Notes under the pieces: generated by a model | Databases searched by the model: none | Seen by the model: only the letters and a program-made list of their open reading frames with translations | What the model was told of the DNA's origin: nothing | In this document: one piece after another, positions 7,823 through 16,799 of the stretch | Layout: every line of letters starts with the position of its first letter | Numbering within the stretch: the first letter of the stretch is position 1 | Source of the DNA: Candidatus Uhrbacteria bacterium | GTDB lineage: Bacteria; Patescibacteriota; Patescibacteriia; 2-12-FULL-60-25 | DNA: 52,295 nucleotides | Reading direction: 5' to 3' | Assembly (NCBI GenBank): GCA_903829075.1 | Contig: CAIKOH010000044.1 | Location: forward strand, 1-52,295 | Position numbers and translations under genes: made by a program

Positions 7823-8962
7823 TCACGCTTCCTGCAGACGTTCAAACATCACACGTTTCAACTCCTCCAGCCCCTCCCCCGTACGCGTTGACACAAACAC
7901 CGGATGAAAAGCTGCGTAACGTTTTTGCAACGTTAGGCGTGGCACACGTTTCACGCCATCAATTTTATTAAAGACGTATAACTTTGGGTGGTCGGTGAGT
8001 TCAAGCTGCGTCAAAATTTGCTCTACTTCCTGAATTTTTTCTGCACGAAACACGTCCGTCACATCAATCACATGAAGAATCAGATCCGCTTGAACCGTTT
8101 CTTCCAGCGTTGAACGAAAGGCATCGACGAGCTCGGGTGGCAAATCCTGAATAAAACCGATCGTGTCAGACAGGAGCGCTTCGCGACCAACAGGATCACC
8201 CGGCAACCACACCTTTCCCACTCGCGTATCGAGCGTCGCAAACAATTCGTTCGCGACATACGCGCCTTTGTGCGTCAGCGCGTTCAACAAGGAGGATTTT
8301 CCCGCGTTGGTGTATCCGACAATCGACACGGTCTGCAATCCAACGCGCGTTCGTCGCTCGCGATGCAAGCGACGCGTCTGCGCACAGGCCGCAAGCTGTT
8401 TTTTGAGTTGGCGTTCTTGATTCGAAAGATGACGCCGCATCATTTCGATATTCGTTTCACCTCCACCGCGCGTCCCAATGCCACCAGCCTGCTGCATCAT
8501 CTCCGAACCCATTCCAAAAATCCGCGGCCCCATGTGACGAATCGCTGCAAGACGAATCTGCAGCTTCGCTTCAACCGTTTGCGCGTGCTTAGAAAAAATA
8601 TGCAGGATCAAATCCAAACGATCCCACACCTGAATCAGTTTCTTTTCTCGCTCTCTTCCTTCCGGCATCGGAGTCTTGCGCGCATATTCTTCTACCTCAA
8701 ACACCTGCTTTGGTTTCAAAGCGTTGTTCAAAATAATAATGTCGACATCCTGTTCGCGCGCAAGCAACGCAACCTCCTCAAGCTTTCCTTTACCGACATA
8801 CGTTTGATAATCCGGCGTGCGCCGCTTTTGAATGATGCGCACAATCGCCATGCCGCCATAGGTGTTGGTGAGCGCCTCCAGCTCGGTGATACGACGCTTC
8901 GCGATGCGCAAAGGGGTGTTCGGGGGGATGACATCAACCAAGATGACACGGGGGATAGACAT
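7823..8962 (-). CDS. hflX: GTPase HflX
   Basis: The 379-residue ribosome-associated GTPase has the HflX N-terminal domain, the Gly-rich linker (GGIGTRGGGETNIE), P-loop GYTNAGKSS, G3 DTIGFIQDLP and G4 NKID. HflX splits or rescues stalled 70S ribosomes under stress. ATG at 8962 is preferred over the upstream codon because TGCTACCCT (complement of 8969-8977) puts an extended -10 box 12 nt before it, implying a leaderless mRNA. It is followed by cca after 12 nt. Confidence 0.93.
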   Translation of the reverse strand: MSIPRVILVDVIPPNTPLRIAKRRITELEALTNTYGGMAIVRIIQKRRTPDYQTYVGKGKLEEVALLAREQDVDIIILNNALKPKQVFEVEEYARKTPMPEGREREKKLIQVWDRLDLILHIFSKHAQTVEAKLQIRLAAIRHMGPRIFGMGSEMMQQAGGIGTRGGGETNIEMMRRHLSNQERQLKKQLAACAQTRRLHRERRTRVGLQTVSIVGYTNAGKSSLLNALTHKGAYVANELFATLDTRVGKVWLPGDPVGREALLSDTIGFIQDLPPELVDAFRSTLEETVQADLILHVIDVTDVFRAEKIQEVEQILTQLELTDHPKLYVFNKIDGVKRVPRLTLQKRYAAFHPVFVSTRTGEGLEELKRVMFERLQEA

Positions 8963-8968
8963 GCAAAG

Positions 8969-8977
8969 AGGGTAGCA
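8969..8977 (-). promoter_or_regulatory. Extended -10 box of hflX
   Basis: Minus-strand TGCTACCCT. The -10 hexamer begins 12 nt upstream of the hflX ATG, so transcription would start at or within a base or two of the start codon. No strong -35 is seen. Confidence 0.5.
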
Positions 8978-9070
8978 GAAAAATCTGACGCCTAACACAG
9001 CACAGCCAAAGAATCGTTCTTAGACAGTTTTTTACTGATTTAGCTGTCGATTCACGATGTAAGGTCTCCC

Positions 9071-9099
9071 TTGACAAAAATGGTCTTTTATGCTATCCT
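9071..9099 (+). promoter_or_regulatory. Sigma-70 type promoter, TTGACA-17-TATCCT with TG extension
   Basis: -35 TTGACA at 9071-9076, 17-bp spacer, -10 TATCCT at 9094-9099 preceded by TGC. It closely resembles the minus-strand promoter at 33965-33993, sharing TTGACAAAA and TTTTATGCTAT. Confidence 0.85.
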
Positions 9100-9166
9100 A
9101 CTCTTTCATTTCGAAGCCAGAGCGGTTCTGGTGGTTGAGATGATATCTTCCACAAGGAGCAAGACG

Positions 9167-10057
9167 TTGAACATCCCCGAGGCGACTTCGCATGTCAATC
9201 AACTGGTTCCCGGGGCGATCGACCACGTCTTCGTGACGTGCATCTTTCGCTCCCCGGCGACCCTCGTGAGCGCGCTCGGGGCGATCGGGGCGGTGCTCAC
9301 GGTCGGGGAGGACAATCTCCCCATCAAGGAGACCCTCCGCCGCGACGTGAGCGGCCGGCCGCTCCACCCGCCGTCGCCCAACAAGAGGGCCACCCCCTCC
9401 GGATGGGCCAACGCCAACATGGCGGCGCTCCTGGAGGACCTGACCGAGCACGGCCTCGCGCTGTACGAGGTGCGGGCCTTCAACCACGTGGTCACCAACC
9501 GGCGGACGAACACGCAGGAGACCCAGGTCAAGCTGCGGCTCCGCTTCACGCGCGAGCCGCCGCCGGAACAGAGCGCGAAGTTCTGCCGCGACTTCTACGC
9601 GGCCATGACAGCGTTCTTCCAGAACATGGCTCACGCGGGGCTCGTGACCGCGTGGGAAAACAAGCTCTCCCGGTTCGGGACCGGCGGGGAAGAGCTCGAC
9701 CCCCCGATGCACCATCCCCTGAAGGGACCGGCCATTCGGATGACGATGCTTTCGATCGACATCTGGTCCCTCGAGGACCGCTGTCCGCCGCAGCGCGACC
9801 TCCGTTTCACGCGCGACGGCCAATTCTGCTGCGTGGAACGGGCATCGAACCAGCAGAAGCGTCGTCCCGCCGTGATCGCGACGAGGCCCGCCGAAGAAAC
9901 CCGGACCGTCGAGCCCACTCGAGCGTCCGCGGTCGAGGCGCCCGAGTTCACCCTCCCGCTGTGCGTACGGAGCGTCCGCGACATCGTCCAGGCGTTCCGT
10001 GATCGCACTTCGGCACACGATGACCCCTTCGGCCTCGACGAAGAAATCTGCGCGTAG
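9167..10057 (+). CDS. Hypothetical protein, GC-rich orphan gene
   Basis: A 296-residue soluble protein with no family I recognise and no signal peptide. An N-terminal region (DHVFVTCIFRSPATLVSALG), a central Lys/Arg-rich part and a Pro/Arg-rich linker near residue 235 can be seen. The TTG at 9167 is preferred because AAGGAG (9154-9159) is 7 nt upstream; an ATG at 9140 is the alternative. Codons end mostly in G or C, clearly unlike hflX and polA on either side. It has its own promoter and terminator. The opposite strand also has a long open frame, a side effect of high GC. Confidence 0.65.
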   Translation: MNIPEATSHVNQLVPGAIDHVFVTCIFRSPATLVSALGAIGAVLTVGEDNLPIKETLRRDVSGRPLHPPSPNKRATPSGWANANMAALLEDLTEHGLALYEVRAFNHVVTNRRTNTQETQVKLRLRFTREPPPEQSAKFCRDFYAAMTAFFQNMAHAGLVTAWENKLSRFGTGGEELDPPMHHPLKGPAIRMTMLSIDIWSLEDRCPPQRDLRFTRDGQFCCVERASNQQKRRPAVIATRPAEETRTVEPTRASAVEAPEFTLPLCVRSVRDIVQAFRDRTSAHDDPFGLDEEICA

Positions 10058-10115
10058 CCACTGCGCCCACCACCTCTCTCCCACCCCTGACGCCTGAACC
10101 TCATCGCGTCAGAAG

Positions 10116-10157
10116 AGCCCCCGTTTGCACAACTTGCAACCGGGGGCTGTCTGTTTT
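10116..10157 (+). terminator. Intrinsic terminator of the 9167-10057 gene
   Basis: A long GC stem AGCCCCCG...CGGGGGCT with inner pairing TTGCA/TGCAA is followed by a T-rich run (TGTCTGTTTTTT). Confidence 0.8.
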
Positions 10158-10162
10158 TTACG

Positions 10163-12841
10163 TCATTTTATTTTTTCCATCTCTTCCCAATTTTTTCCTT
10201 GCTTCACTTCCACGGTAAGCGGCACACCAATGTCTGCGACATGCTCCATAGCGTCATGTGCAAATTTCGCGAGCGATTCAAGCGCATCCTCTTGGACTTC
10301 GAAGACCAATTCATCGTGCACCTGTAGCAGGAGCTGTGCGCTCGGACATGCACGAGACAGTCCACGATCGACCTCGATCGTCGCGAGCTTCATGAGGTCT
10401 GCTTCGGTTCCTTGCACCGGCATGTTGATCGCCATACGTTCCGCTTGCGCGCGCACGACGTGCATCGGTGAATTGATCTCCGGGAGCGGACGTCGTCGAC
10501 CAAACAGTGTTTCAACGTATCCGCGTTCGCGAACCGAGGCCTTTGTTTCATCCATGTAGGTTTTTACCCCCTCATACGCGGCAAAATACGCGGCAATAAA
10601 TTCACGCGCCTCCTCAAAAGAAATACCGGCGGTGACACCAAGCGCTTGCGGCCCCTGTCCAAAAATCAATCCAAAATTAATCGTTTTTGCAATCGTGCGC
10701 TGTTTTTTCGTGACCTCATTCAACGGTACGTTCCACATCGCAGCGGCGGTGGCGATATGAATATCTAATCCATCACGAAACGCTTGCAACATACGCTCGT
10801 CATGCGCGAGAACAGCCACGACACGTAGCTCGATCTGCGAATAATCGCAGGACACGAGGCGATTACCTGGCGAGGCGATGAAAGCGCGGCGAATCTTTTT
10901 TCCCAGCTCGCTCTTAATAGGAATATTCTGCAAATTTGGATCTGAGGAGGACAGGCGCCCGGTCGCGGCCACGGCCTGATTAAAGGTCGTATGCACGCGC
11001 CCTTCCTTATCCGCAAGCGTTGGGAGCACCTCGACATAGGTCGACAACATCTTCGCGACCTCGCGATGTTCTTCGATTAATTCGATAATCGGATGCTGTC
11101 CGCGCAGCTTGTCGAGCTCCTGTGAAGCCGTTGATAGACCGGTCTTGCCCTTGCGAATGCCTTTACTCGACAACTTGAGATCTTGAAACAGAACTTCCGC
11201 GAGCTGGCTCGGCGAGGCTGGGTTGAAATCGCGGCCGACCATTGCGCGCATGGTTTCTTCAATCGCTTTTTTCTGGGTGTGAATTTCTTCAGACAGACTT
11301 TTTAAGTACGGAATATCGATACGCACGCCTGCGCGCTCCATACGATAGAGGACCGGGATAAGCGGCAGCTCAAAACGCGTTAGCACCACATCCAAGCTGT
11401 CCTCGTGCAACTTCGCACGCAGAATCGGCAACAATTCGGCGATCACCTGCGCGCTCACAACCGCATCCAGAACTCCTTCTGGAACCGTTCCCAACCAACG
11501 AAACGCCAACGCTGACAGCTCATGCGAACGCTCGTTCGCGGCCAACACATATGAGGCCAACATCGTATCAAAATCCCAACGGGGGACGGTCAGTCCAAGC
11601 TTTTCCAGCTGCCCCATGGTCATTTTTCCATCATGTGCGATGAGTGATGCGACTGTGTCCAACTTTTTTTGAAGAAGCGCCTTAATTTCATTTTTTTGAA
11701 GGACGTGCGTAGGAAACGATGTGATCTGATCTGTCGTGCACAAAACAAGTCCTTCAACCTGACCAGCAAATAATGAACCTTCCACGCCACTTGAAACACA
11801 AACGATCAGCTCTTGCGCAGAGGTAATCGCGTCAAGAATTTTTTTGGCTTGCGCGACTGTGCTGCAAACAAGCGGTTCTGTTTTTTGTACCGCGGCCGCT
11901 CGTTCAGACCTCCCCTTGCTAGAGGAGATCGCGAAAACCTCTGAACGATCGACCGACGAGCTGCCCGCCTCCATCCTCTTCACCAACGACTGAAGTCCCT
12001 GCGTACGCAAAAAAGCGATGAACGTGTCGCGATCTGGGGGCGAGACCCCGTTCGTTTGCGTCACCGACCAAGAAATCGGTGCGTCTGTCACGATACGTAC
12101 CAAGTTTTTGATCTCTGGTAGCTCCGTTTCTGCTGCCAGGAGTTTTTGTCTGGTTGACGGCGCAATAGCCGAACCTGAATCGTGCGCCGCTCGCAAAACT
12201 CCCTCGATCGTTTCAAAGCGCTGCAATAAATCCGTCGCTGTTTTCTCGCCAATGCCCTTTACCCCGGGGATATTATCCGATGGATCACCGCGCATCGTTT
12301 TATAATCGACCCACTGGCGCGGAGACAACCCGTATTCCTGTTTCATGCTCTGCTCGTCATACCGAATCATGTCGGTCACGCCTTTACGAAAAGCCAAAAC
12401 GTTCACCCCGGGTTCGATCAGCTGCAACGCATCGCGATCACTCGTCACAATCGTCACTTCAAAACCACGCGCTCGCTCACGTGTCGCGATCGTACCGATC
12501 AGGTCGTCTGCTTCAAACCCAGGCAACAATACAGACGACACACCAAGCAACTCAAGGCCCTGCTGAATCCACGGAATCTGCGCGTACAGCTCGTCTGCCT
12601 GTTTTTCGCGCTGAGCTTTATACGCGGCAAACGCCTTATGACGAAAGGTTGGCTCCGGCGTATCCCAACAGGCCACAAACGCGTCCGGCTTCTCATCCGT
12701 AATCAATTTCATCGCCACCATCAAGGTGCCATACAGCGCATTCACGATCTGTCCTTGCGGATTCGTGAGCGGCGGAAGCGCGTGCCACGCTCGATGAAGC
12801 AAAGCGTTCGCATCTAAGATAAACAGGTGTTTGGATGACAT
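10163..12841 (-). CDS. polA: DNA polymerase I
   Basis: The 892-residue protein has a full N-terminal 5'-3' exonuclease (LDANALLHRAWHAL, GFEADDLIGT, GDPSDNIPGVKGIGEKTA), a 3'-5' exonuclease-like middle domain and a family A polymerase. Polymerase motif A is DYSQIELR, motif B KTINFGLIFGQG and motif C QVHDELVFEV. The proofreading domain seems inactive: the acidic DxE of motif I is absent (the region reads VCVSSGVEGSLF), although DFDTMLASY is kept. ATG at 12841 is chosen because TGCTACGCT (complement of 12848-12856) places a -10 box 12 nt upstream and sequence further up is non-coding. It lies near dnaN and dnaA on the same strand. Confidence 0.95.
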   Translation of the reverse strand: MSSKHLFILDANALLHRAWHALPPLTNPQGQIVNALYGTLMVAMKLITDEKPDAFVACWDTPEPTFRHKAFAAYKAQREKQADELYAQIPWIQQGLELLGVSSVLLPGFEADDLIGTIATRERARGFEVTIVTSDRDALQLIEPGVNVLAFRKGVTDMIRYDEQSMKQEYGLSPRQWVDYKTMRGDPSDNIPGVKGIGEKTATDLLQRFETIEGVLRAAHDSGSAIAPSTRQKLLAAETELPEIKNLVRIVTDAPISWSVTQTNGVSPPDRDTFIAFLRTQGLQSLVKRMEAGSSSVDRSEVFAISSSKGRSERAAAVQKTEPLVCSTVAQAKKILDAITSAQELIVCVSSGVEGSLFAGQVEGLVLCTTDQITSFPTHVLQKNEIKALLQKKLDTVASLIAHDGKMTMGQLEKLGLTVPRWDFDTMLASYVLAANERSHELSALAFRWLGTVPEGVLDAVVSAQVIAELLPILRAKLHEDSLDVVLTRFELPLIPVLYRMERAGVRIDIPYLKSLSEEIHTQKKAIEETMRAMVGRDFNPASPSQLAEVLFQDLKLSSKGIRKGKTGLSTASQELDKLRGQHPIIELIEEHREVAKMLSTYVEVLPTLADKEGRVHTTFNQAVAATGRLSSSDPNLQNIPIKSELGKKIRRAFIASPGNRLVSCDYSQIELRVVAVLAHDERMLQAFRDGLDIHIATAAAMWNVPLNEVTKKQRTIAKTINFGLIFGQGPQALGVTAGISFEEAREFIAAYFAAYEGVKTYMDETKASVRERGYVETLFGRRRPLPEINSPMHVVRAQAERMAINMPVQGTEADLMKLATIEVDRGLSRACPSAQLLLQVHDELVFEVQEDALESLAKFAHDAMEHVADIGVPLTVEVKQGKNWEEMEKIK

Positions 12842-12847
12842 GCTGCT

Positions 12848-12856
12848 AGCGTAGCA
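12848..12856 (-). promoter_or_regulatory. Extended -10 box of polA
   Basis: Minus-strand TGCTACGCT. The hexamer starts 12 nt before the polA ATG, giving a predicted leaderless transcript. Confidence 0.5.
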
Positions 12857-12884
12857 CATCGACCAAAAAAGGGTCACGAACACA

Positions 12885-12912
12885 ACAAAAACACCGACCA
12901 GTTGGTCGGTGT
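12885..12912 (-). terminator. Intrinsic terminator of the 12927-13601 gene
   Basis: On the minus strand the stem ACACCGACCA/TGGTCGGTGT is followed by TTTTGTTGTG, 14 nt past the stop codon. Confidence 0.85.
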
Positions 12913-12926
12913 AGAAACGGTTCTTC

Positions 12927-13601
12927 TTAGGTTCGCTGAGACCTGGAAACGATCCGCACACGCACGAACAGAAAAGCATATCCGCGAAACGTCCGACCGC
13001 GCCGCACGGTCATAAACGTGCGCGTCTTGGCATCACCAGCGAGCATCGCCAGATACGTCTCGTTCCCACACCTGACCTGTGAACCACCGGCAACAATCCG
13101 CACAGAGCGCTGCAAGTCAGGATGTGCACAGCTAAAATCAAACGCTTCGTGATGCGTCGCCGGACGATACCCAAAACGAAAGGCGGCGTCCGTGAGCTGA
13201 TCCATCGAGAGATCTCGATCACACGGGCACACCCAAAACACCTTACGACCCGTCAGACCGTCAGGATCGCCGGGCATCGGAATCAGCATCCAGCCCCGAT
13301 GCGCGAACAGCCAACTCGCTGAATCGAACAACCGTCCGTTCAAATCCGCGAACCGCGGCAACGCCACCCCACACACATTTGCCCGATAGTGATTCGGCGG
13401 CAAAACCGCGGCCCGTTCTTTCCGAAACAGTCCGGACTGCTCCGGGCGCCCACTCCGCACACGTCCCGCAACAGCGCTCGAAACCCGCGGGGGACACGGC
13501 AGCGTCACCCGTTCATCATCAGAAACAGATTCTTCGATCGCCTCAACCTCATTCGAACCCAAATACACCCACTCTTGATCGGCCTGCTTCGCTTCCTGCA
13601 T
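12927..13601 (-). CDS. Hypothetical protein, GC-rich orphan gene
   Basis: The 224-residue product is not recognised. It has an acidic N terminus, a central Arg-rich part and a C-terminal portion with several Cys (VCPCDRD, FSCAHPD, VRCGNE) and a very basic end. There is no signal peptide. The ATG at 13601 has GAGGTG 4 nt upstream and a minus-strand TTGACA (complement of 13644-13649) with a 17-bp spacer to a weak TCGAAT. Its GC-rich codon use and self-contained promoter and terminator contrast with polA and dnaN beside it. Confidence 0.6.
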   Translation of the reverse strand: MQEAKQADQEWVYLGSNEVEAIEESVSDDERVTLPCPPRVSSAVAGRVRSGRPEQSGLFRKERAAVLPPNHYRANVCGVALPRFADLNGRLFDSASWLFAHRGWMLIPMPGDPDGLTGRKVFWVCPCDRDLSMDQLTDAAFRFGYRPATHHEAFDFSCAHPDLQRSVRIVAGGSQVRCGNETYLAMLAGDAKTRTFMTVRRGRTFRGYAFLFVRVRIVSRSQRT

Positions 13602-13671
13602 GACGCACCTCGTTCTTTTTATTCGAACAGCTTTTTTCCTTCTTGTCAATGTGGACAAGTTGCAAATAAAA

Positions 13672-13706
13672 AAATACCGGCTCCATAAAAGAGCCGGTAT
13701 TTTTTC
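13672..13706. terminator. Bidirectional terminator downstream of dnaN
   Basis: Stem ATACCGGCTC/GAGCCGGTAT flanked by A- and T-runs on both sides. It ends dnaN transcription on the minus strand. Confidence 0.85.
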
Positions 13707-13709
13707 TGT

Positions 13710-14846
13710 TTATGCTCGAATCGGCATCACAATATATTGAAACCCCTCCTCATCCTGTGCAGGACGAACCACGAGCGGATTCATCGAGTCGATCAGGTGG
13801 ATTGTGACCTGTTCGGTTCCCATGGCAGCCAACCCATCATTCATGTACTTGTAATTGATCGTGACCTGCTGATCTTGAAACGTTCCCTGCACCGAAAGCG
13901 TCGTTGAGTGCGAACCCACTCCGGTGTCCGCGGAGGAAATTTTAAGCTGGCCATCCGCACTTAGCGCGAGGTGCACATCGAACAACCCCTGACGTGCAAA
14001 CAACGAGGCGGCACGAATCGCTTTCGCGAGATCAGCGCGACGAACCTGGATCACGGCCTTGAACTGAGTGGGGATAATCTGTCGATAGTCTGGAAATGAT
14101 CCTTCAATCAAGCGCGAGACCAGTTCAACGTTTCCAAAGGTCACCACGAGCTGACTCTCGGTCACCGCCCATTCAACCAAGGTCTGGCTTGTCATTTCAT
14201 CCTTGTAACCAGACAAGATGCGGCCAACTTCGAGCAGCGTGCGCGCAGGAACGATTAAACGCGCTTCGGTATCAACGCTTCCTGGAGCAAGGGTGAGCGT
14301 GCGTTCCGAGAGGCGATACGAATCCGTTGCGGCCATGACCAATTTCCCAACACCGACCTGCCCATGGAACGTGCACGAGACGCCGGAAAGCTCTGGACGA
14401 GCGTCAGACGCGGACACAGCAAACGCTACCTGTCCGATCGCTTGTCGCAGGGCGTCTGCATCCAGATGATACGCCGCGCCCTTAGCAAGCTTTGGAATCA
14501 AGGGAAACTCTGAGGCCGGCATGGTTTTGATTGAGGTGACGTTTCCATCCGCCCGCACCTCAAGCGCATCTTGCGTAAATACGAGCTCGACTTTTCCCGC
14601 TGGTAAGAGCGAGACGTAATCCAACAACAGTTTCGCTGGAGCCGCGCACTCTCCGTCCGCCTCAACCCGTCCACGCACCAGTACGGATACGGCGATCTCA
14701 AGATTCGTGCTGGAGAGCTTGAGGTTTCCGCCCTCAGTCTTTAACAGGACGTGGCTCAGGATCGGCAGGTTCTGATTTTTCCCCGTGATGTGCCCGACCA
14801 TGGCGAGTCCTTGCATCAGATTTTCTTGTGTACAGGCGAACGTCAT
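13710..14846 (-). CDS. dnaN: DNA polymerase III subunit beta (sliding clamp)
   Basis: The 378-residue protein has the three-domain clamp architecture. Motifs such as LPILSHVLLKTE near the N terminus, SGVSCTFHG, ATDSYRLSERT and the C-terminal end VMPIRA are typical of DnaN. It forms the ring that tethers DNA polymerase to DNA. It lies 287 nt downstream of dnaA on the same strand, the classical order. No Shine-Dalgarno sequence is evident; TACTAT (complement of 14869-14874) upstream could be its -10. Confidence 0.95.
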   Translation of the reverse strand: MTFACTQENLMQGLAMVGHITGKNQNLPILSHVLLKTEGGNLKLSSTNLEIAVSVLVRGRVEADGECAAPAKLLLDYVSLLPAGKVELVFTQDALEVRADGNVTSIKTMPASEFPLIPKLAKGAAYHLDADALRQAIGQVAFAVSASDARPELSGVSCTFHGQVGVGKLVMAATDSYRLSERTLTLAPGSVDTEARLIVPARTLLEVGRILSGYKDEMTSQTLVEWAVTESQLVVTFGNVELVSRLIEGSFPDYRQIIPTQFKAVIQVRRADLAKAIRAASLFARQGLFDVHLALSADGQLKISSADTGVGSHSTTLSVQGTFQDQQVTINYKYMNDGLAAMGTEQVTIHLIDSMNPLVVRPAQDEEGFQYIVMPIRA

Positions 14847-15133
14847 AGGTTATTAGGTTTAGGTTAAAAATAGTAGACAGAAGTAACAGTAGGGGGTGTG
14901 GATGGAGTGGACAAGTCAGGGGAAGCGAGATTTGGCGCGGGTTCAACGATCCTTTTTCATCCACCGTCTCTGTGTACGCTCTGTGTGCGAGGTGAGGATA
15001 GAATCCTGCGACCAGATTCTATCCCTGTTTTGTGCGCATCCTGTGCCCACGGTTGTGCGCAACTTGTCCCCGGGGACAGTGGGTGGAAAGCTCGTGCACA
15101 AGGTGTGGAACGTTTGTGGATGATTCGTCGTTT
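14847..15133. other. dnaA-dnaN intergenic region with degenerate DnaA boxes
   Basis: DnaA-box-like sequences are TGTGGATGG (14899-14907), TGTGGAACG (15104-15112) and TGTGGATGA (15115-15123), all in the same orientation. There is a perfect 10-bp inverted repeat GGATAGAATC/GATTCTATCC (14996-15024) and a palindrome TGTCCCCGGGGACA (15065-15078). It may form part of a bipartite origin or just be the dnaN leader. Confidence 0.35.
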
Positions 15134-16525
15134 CTAATGTGCGGCTGCGCTTGAGTAGAGTTTTTCCCGAATCACGGACAGATCGCGTTTGATCTGCTCA
15201 TCGTCTTTGAGCATGTCAGTGATTTTTTGGCAGGCGTGCATCGCTGTGGTGTGGTCGCGGCTGCCCAGATGGTCGCCAATCGAGGGAAAGGAGCACTTGG
15301 TCTCTTCGCGCAACAAGAACATGGCGATCTGTCGTGGCAGCGCATAGCGCCGTTCACGGCTTTTGCCCAGCATGTCATCCAAAGAGATCTCGTAGTAGGC
15401 AATGACGGTTTCGATCAACAGCTTTGGGCTGATGCTACGCTTGGTGAACGCGGGCGCAAAAGTTTGCAGGAGCGGTTGGATGGTGGCCGCGCTTGGCAGG
15501 AGGTTCTTGAACTGATGGTAGGCGACGATTTTGTTGAGCGCGCCCTCGAGTTCGCGAACGTTGGATTGAATCGCGCCAGCTACCATGTGGAGGAGTTCGG
15601 TGTTGAGCGCGTAATTTTTTTCGCGTGTTTTCGATTGGAGGATGGCGACGCGCGTCTCAAAGTCCGGTTTGGTGACATCTGCGATCATGCCCCACTCAAA
15701 GCGCGAGAGCAGACGGCTTTCCAGGCCTTGAATGTCTTTTGGTGAGCGGTCTGAGGCAAGGATGATCTGTTTATTGTTTTGATGTAAGGCGTTGAAGGTG
15801 TGGAAGAATTCTTCTTGTGTGCCCTCTTTTCCGGTTAGAAACTGCACATCATCCATGATCAGTACGTCGATGGTGCGATAGAGTTGTTTGAATTCCGCGC
15901 CGCGACCGCTACGCACATGCTGAATGAATTCGTTGGTGAATCGTTCGCAGGTGACGTAGCGCAGCTTGGTGTTTGGGCTGTTTTTGTGAATGTGGTGGCC
16001 GATCGCTTGCAGAAGATGGGTCTTGCCCATCCCAACGCCGCCGTAGATAAAGAGGGGATTGTAGACCGTTCCGGGTTTGGCAGCGACCGCTTGGCTGGCT
16101 GCGTGCGCTAATTCATTGCTTTTGCCGACCACGAAGCTCTCAAAGAGGTAGCGCGGGTTCAAACCAAGGTCATTTGTGCTCGCCGAGGTCGTTTCCTGTT
16201 CGGTAGGAGCCGCCGCCTCCTCTAAAGGAAACGGTGTTTCTGGTAATAGGTGTTCAAGGGGCAGCACGGTCGTGTTTTTTGCTTCAACGCGATACGTTAC
16301 CTCGCGCACGCCCTGGTTGGTGGCGGTTCGCAGTGCCTTGACAATGGCATCATGGTATTTTTTCTCCAACCATGATTTGGTGAAGGTGTTCGGCACGGAG
16401 ACCACGACCTTCCCGTTTTCAAAAGAGCTGATAAAGGTGTTCTTGAACCAGGTGGTAAAGTTCGCTTTTGAGAGGGTGAGCTCGAGTTCACCGAGGGCGG
16501 CTTGCCAAATCGCTTGATAGTTCAT
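15134..16525 (-). CDS. dnaA: Chromosomal replication initiator protein DnaA
   Basis: The 463-residue initiator has domain I (IWQAALGELELTLSKANFTTWFKNT), a short linker, the AAA+ domain with Walker A GGVGMGKTHLL (about residue 160) and Walker B VLIMDDVQFL, and the C-terminal DNA-binding domain with the signature SRDHTTAMHACQKI. It binds DnaA boxes and opens oriC. ATG at 16525 matches the normal N terminus; the upstream open frame has no homology-like sequence. Divergent from yidD, with candidate boxes between them. Confidence 0.97.
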   Translation of the reverse strand: MNYQAIWQAALGELELTLSKANFTTWFKNTFISSFENGKVVVSVPNTFTKSWLEKKYHDAIVKALRTATNQGVREVTYRVEAKNTTVLPLEHLLPETPFPLEEAAAPTEQETTSASTNDLGLNPRYLFESFVVGKSNELAHAASQAVAAKPGTVYNPLFIYGGVGMGKTHLLQAIGHHIHKNSPNTKLRYVTCERFTNEFIQHVRSGRGAEFKQLYRTIDVLIMDDVQFLTGKEGTQEEFFHTFNALHQNNKQIILASDRSPKDIQGLESRLLSRFEWGMIADVTKPDFETRVAILQSKTREKNYALNTELLHMVAGAIQSNVRELEGALNKIVAYHQFKNLLPSAATIQPLLQTFAPAFTKRSISPKLLIETVIAYYEISLDDMLGKSRERRYALPRQIAMFLLREETKCSFPSIGDHLGSRDHTTAMHACQKITDMLKDDEQIKRDLSVIREKLYSSAAAH

Positions 16526-16799
16526 AGACAGAGAAGCAAGGGGATGCGAAGAAGGGCGTTTTGCATGGGTATGAGTGCAAAAGAATTCAGGGAGAGAGCA
16601 ACTTTTCTGTGTTGATAGTTTCAACTGCGTGTGGATATGTCAAACGTGTGTATAAAATGTGGATATCTTCGTCGTCGTGCAAAACATCTCTTGCTGCGGA
16701 ACTCGGTTAGCGCTTCAGACGGTCCTCGCCGCGAGATGTTTTGCACGACGACGAAGACGAAGAAGCGTGGAGAAACTTACGAGAATAAGGATAATAACT
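16526..16799. other. Candidate oriC between dnaA and yidD
   Basis: Three close DnaA boxes face the same way: TGTGGATAT (16630-16638), TGTGTATAA (16647-16655, exact complement of TTATACACA) and TGTGGATAT (16658-16666). They abut a perfect 25-bp inverted repeat. The location beside dnaA fits an origin, but no clear AT-rich unwinding block with repeats was identified. Confidence 0.5.
16666..16757. repeat. Perfect 25-bp inverted repeat beside the DnaA boxes
   Basis: Arms 16666-16690 and 16733-16757 are exact reverse complements (core GCAAAACATCTC / GAGATGTTTTGC) around a 42-nt GC-rich spacer that can pair further at GCGG/CCGC. The last DnaA box overlaps the first base of the left arm. It could extrude as a cruciform, or be transcribed as a long hairpin RNA upstream of yidD. 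Confidence 0.85.

Noticed and set aside
8270-8995. 241-codon plus-strand frame opposite hflX
   Set aside because: Antisense shadow of a clear HflX gene with no promoter or recognisable domain.
9098-10084. 328-codon open frame on the minus strand opposite the gene at 9167
   Set aside because: It is a shadow of a GC-rich gene; the plus strand has the promoter, ribosome-binding site and terminator, and the minus-strand product is low-complexity Arg/Gly-rich.
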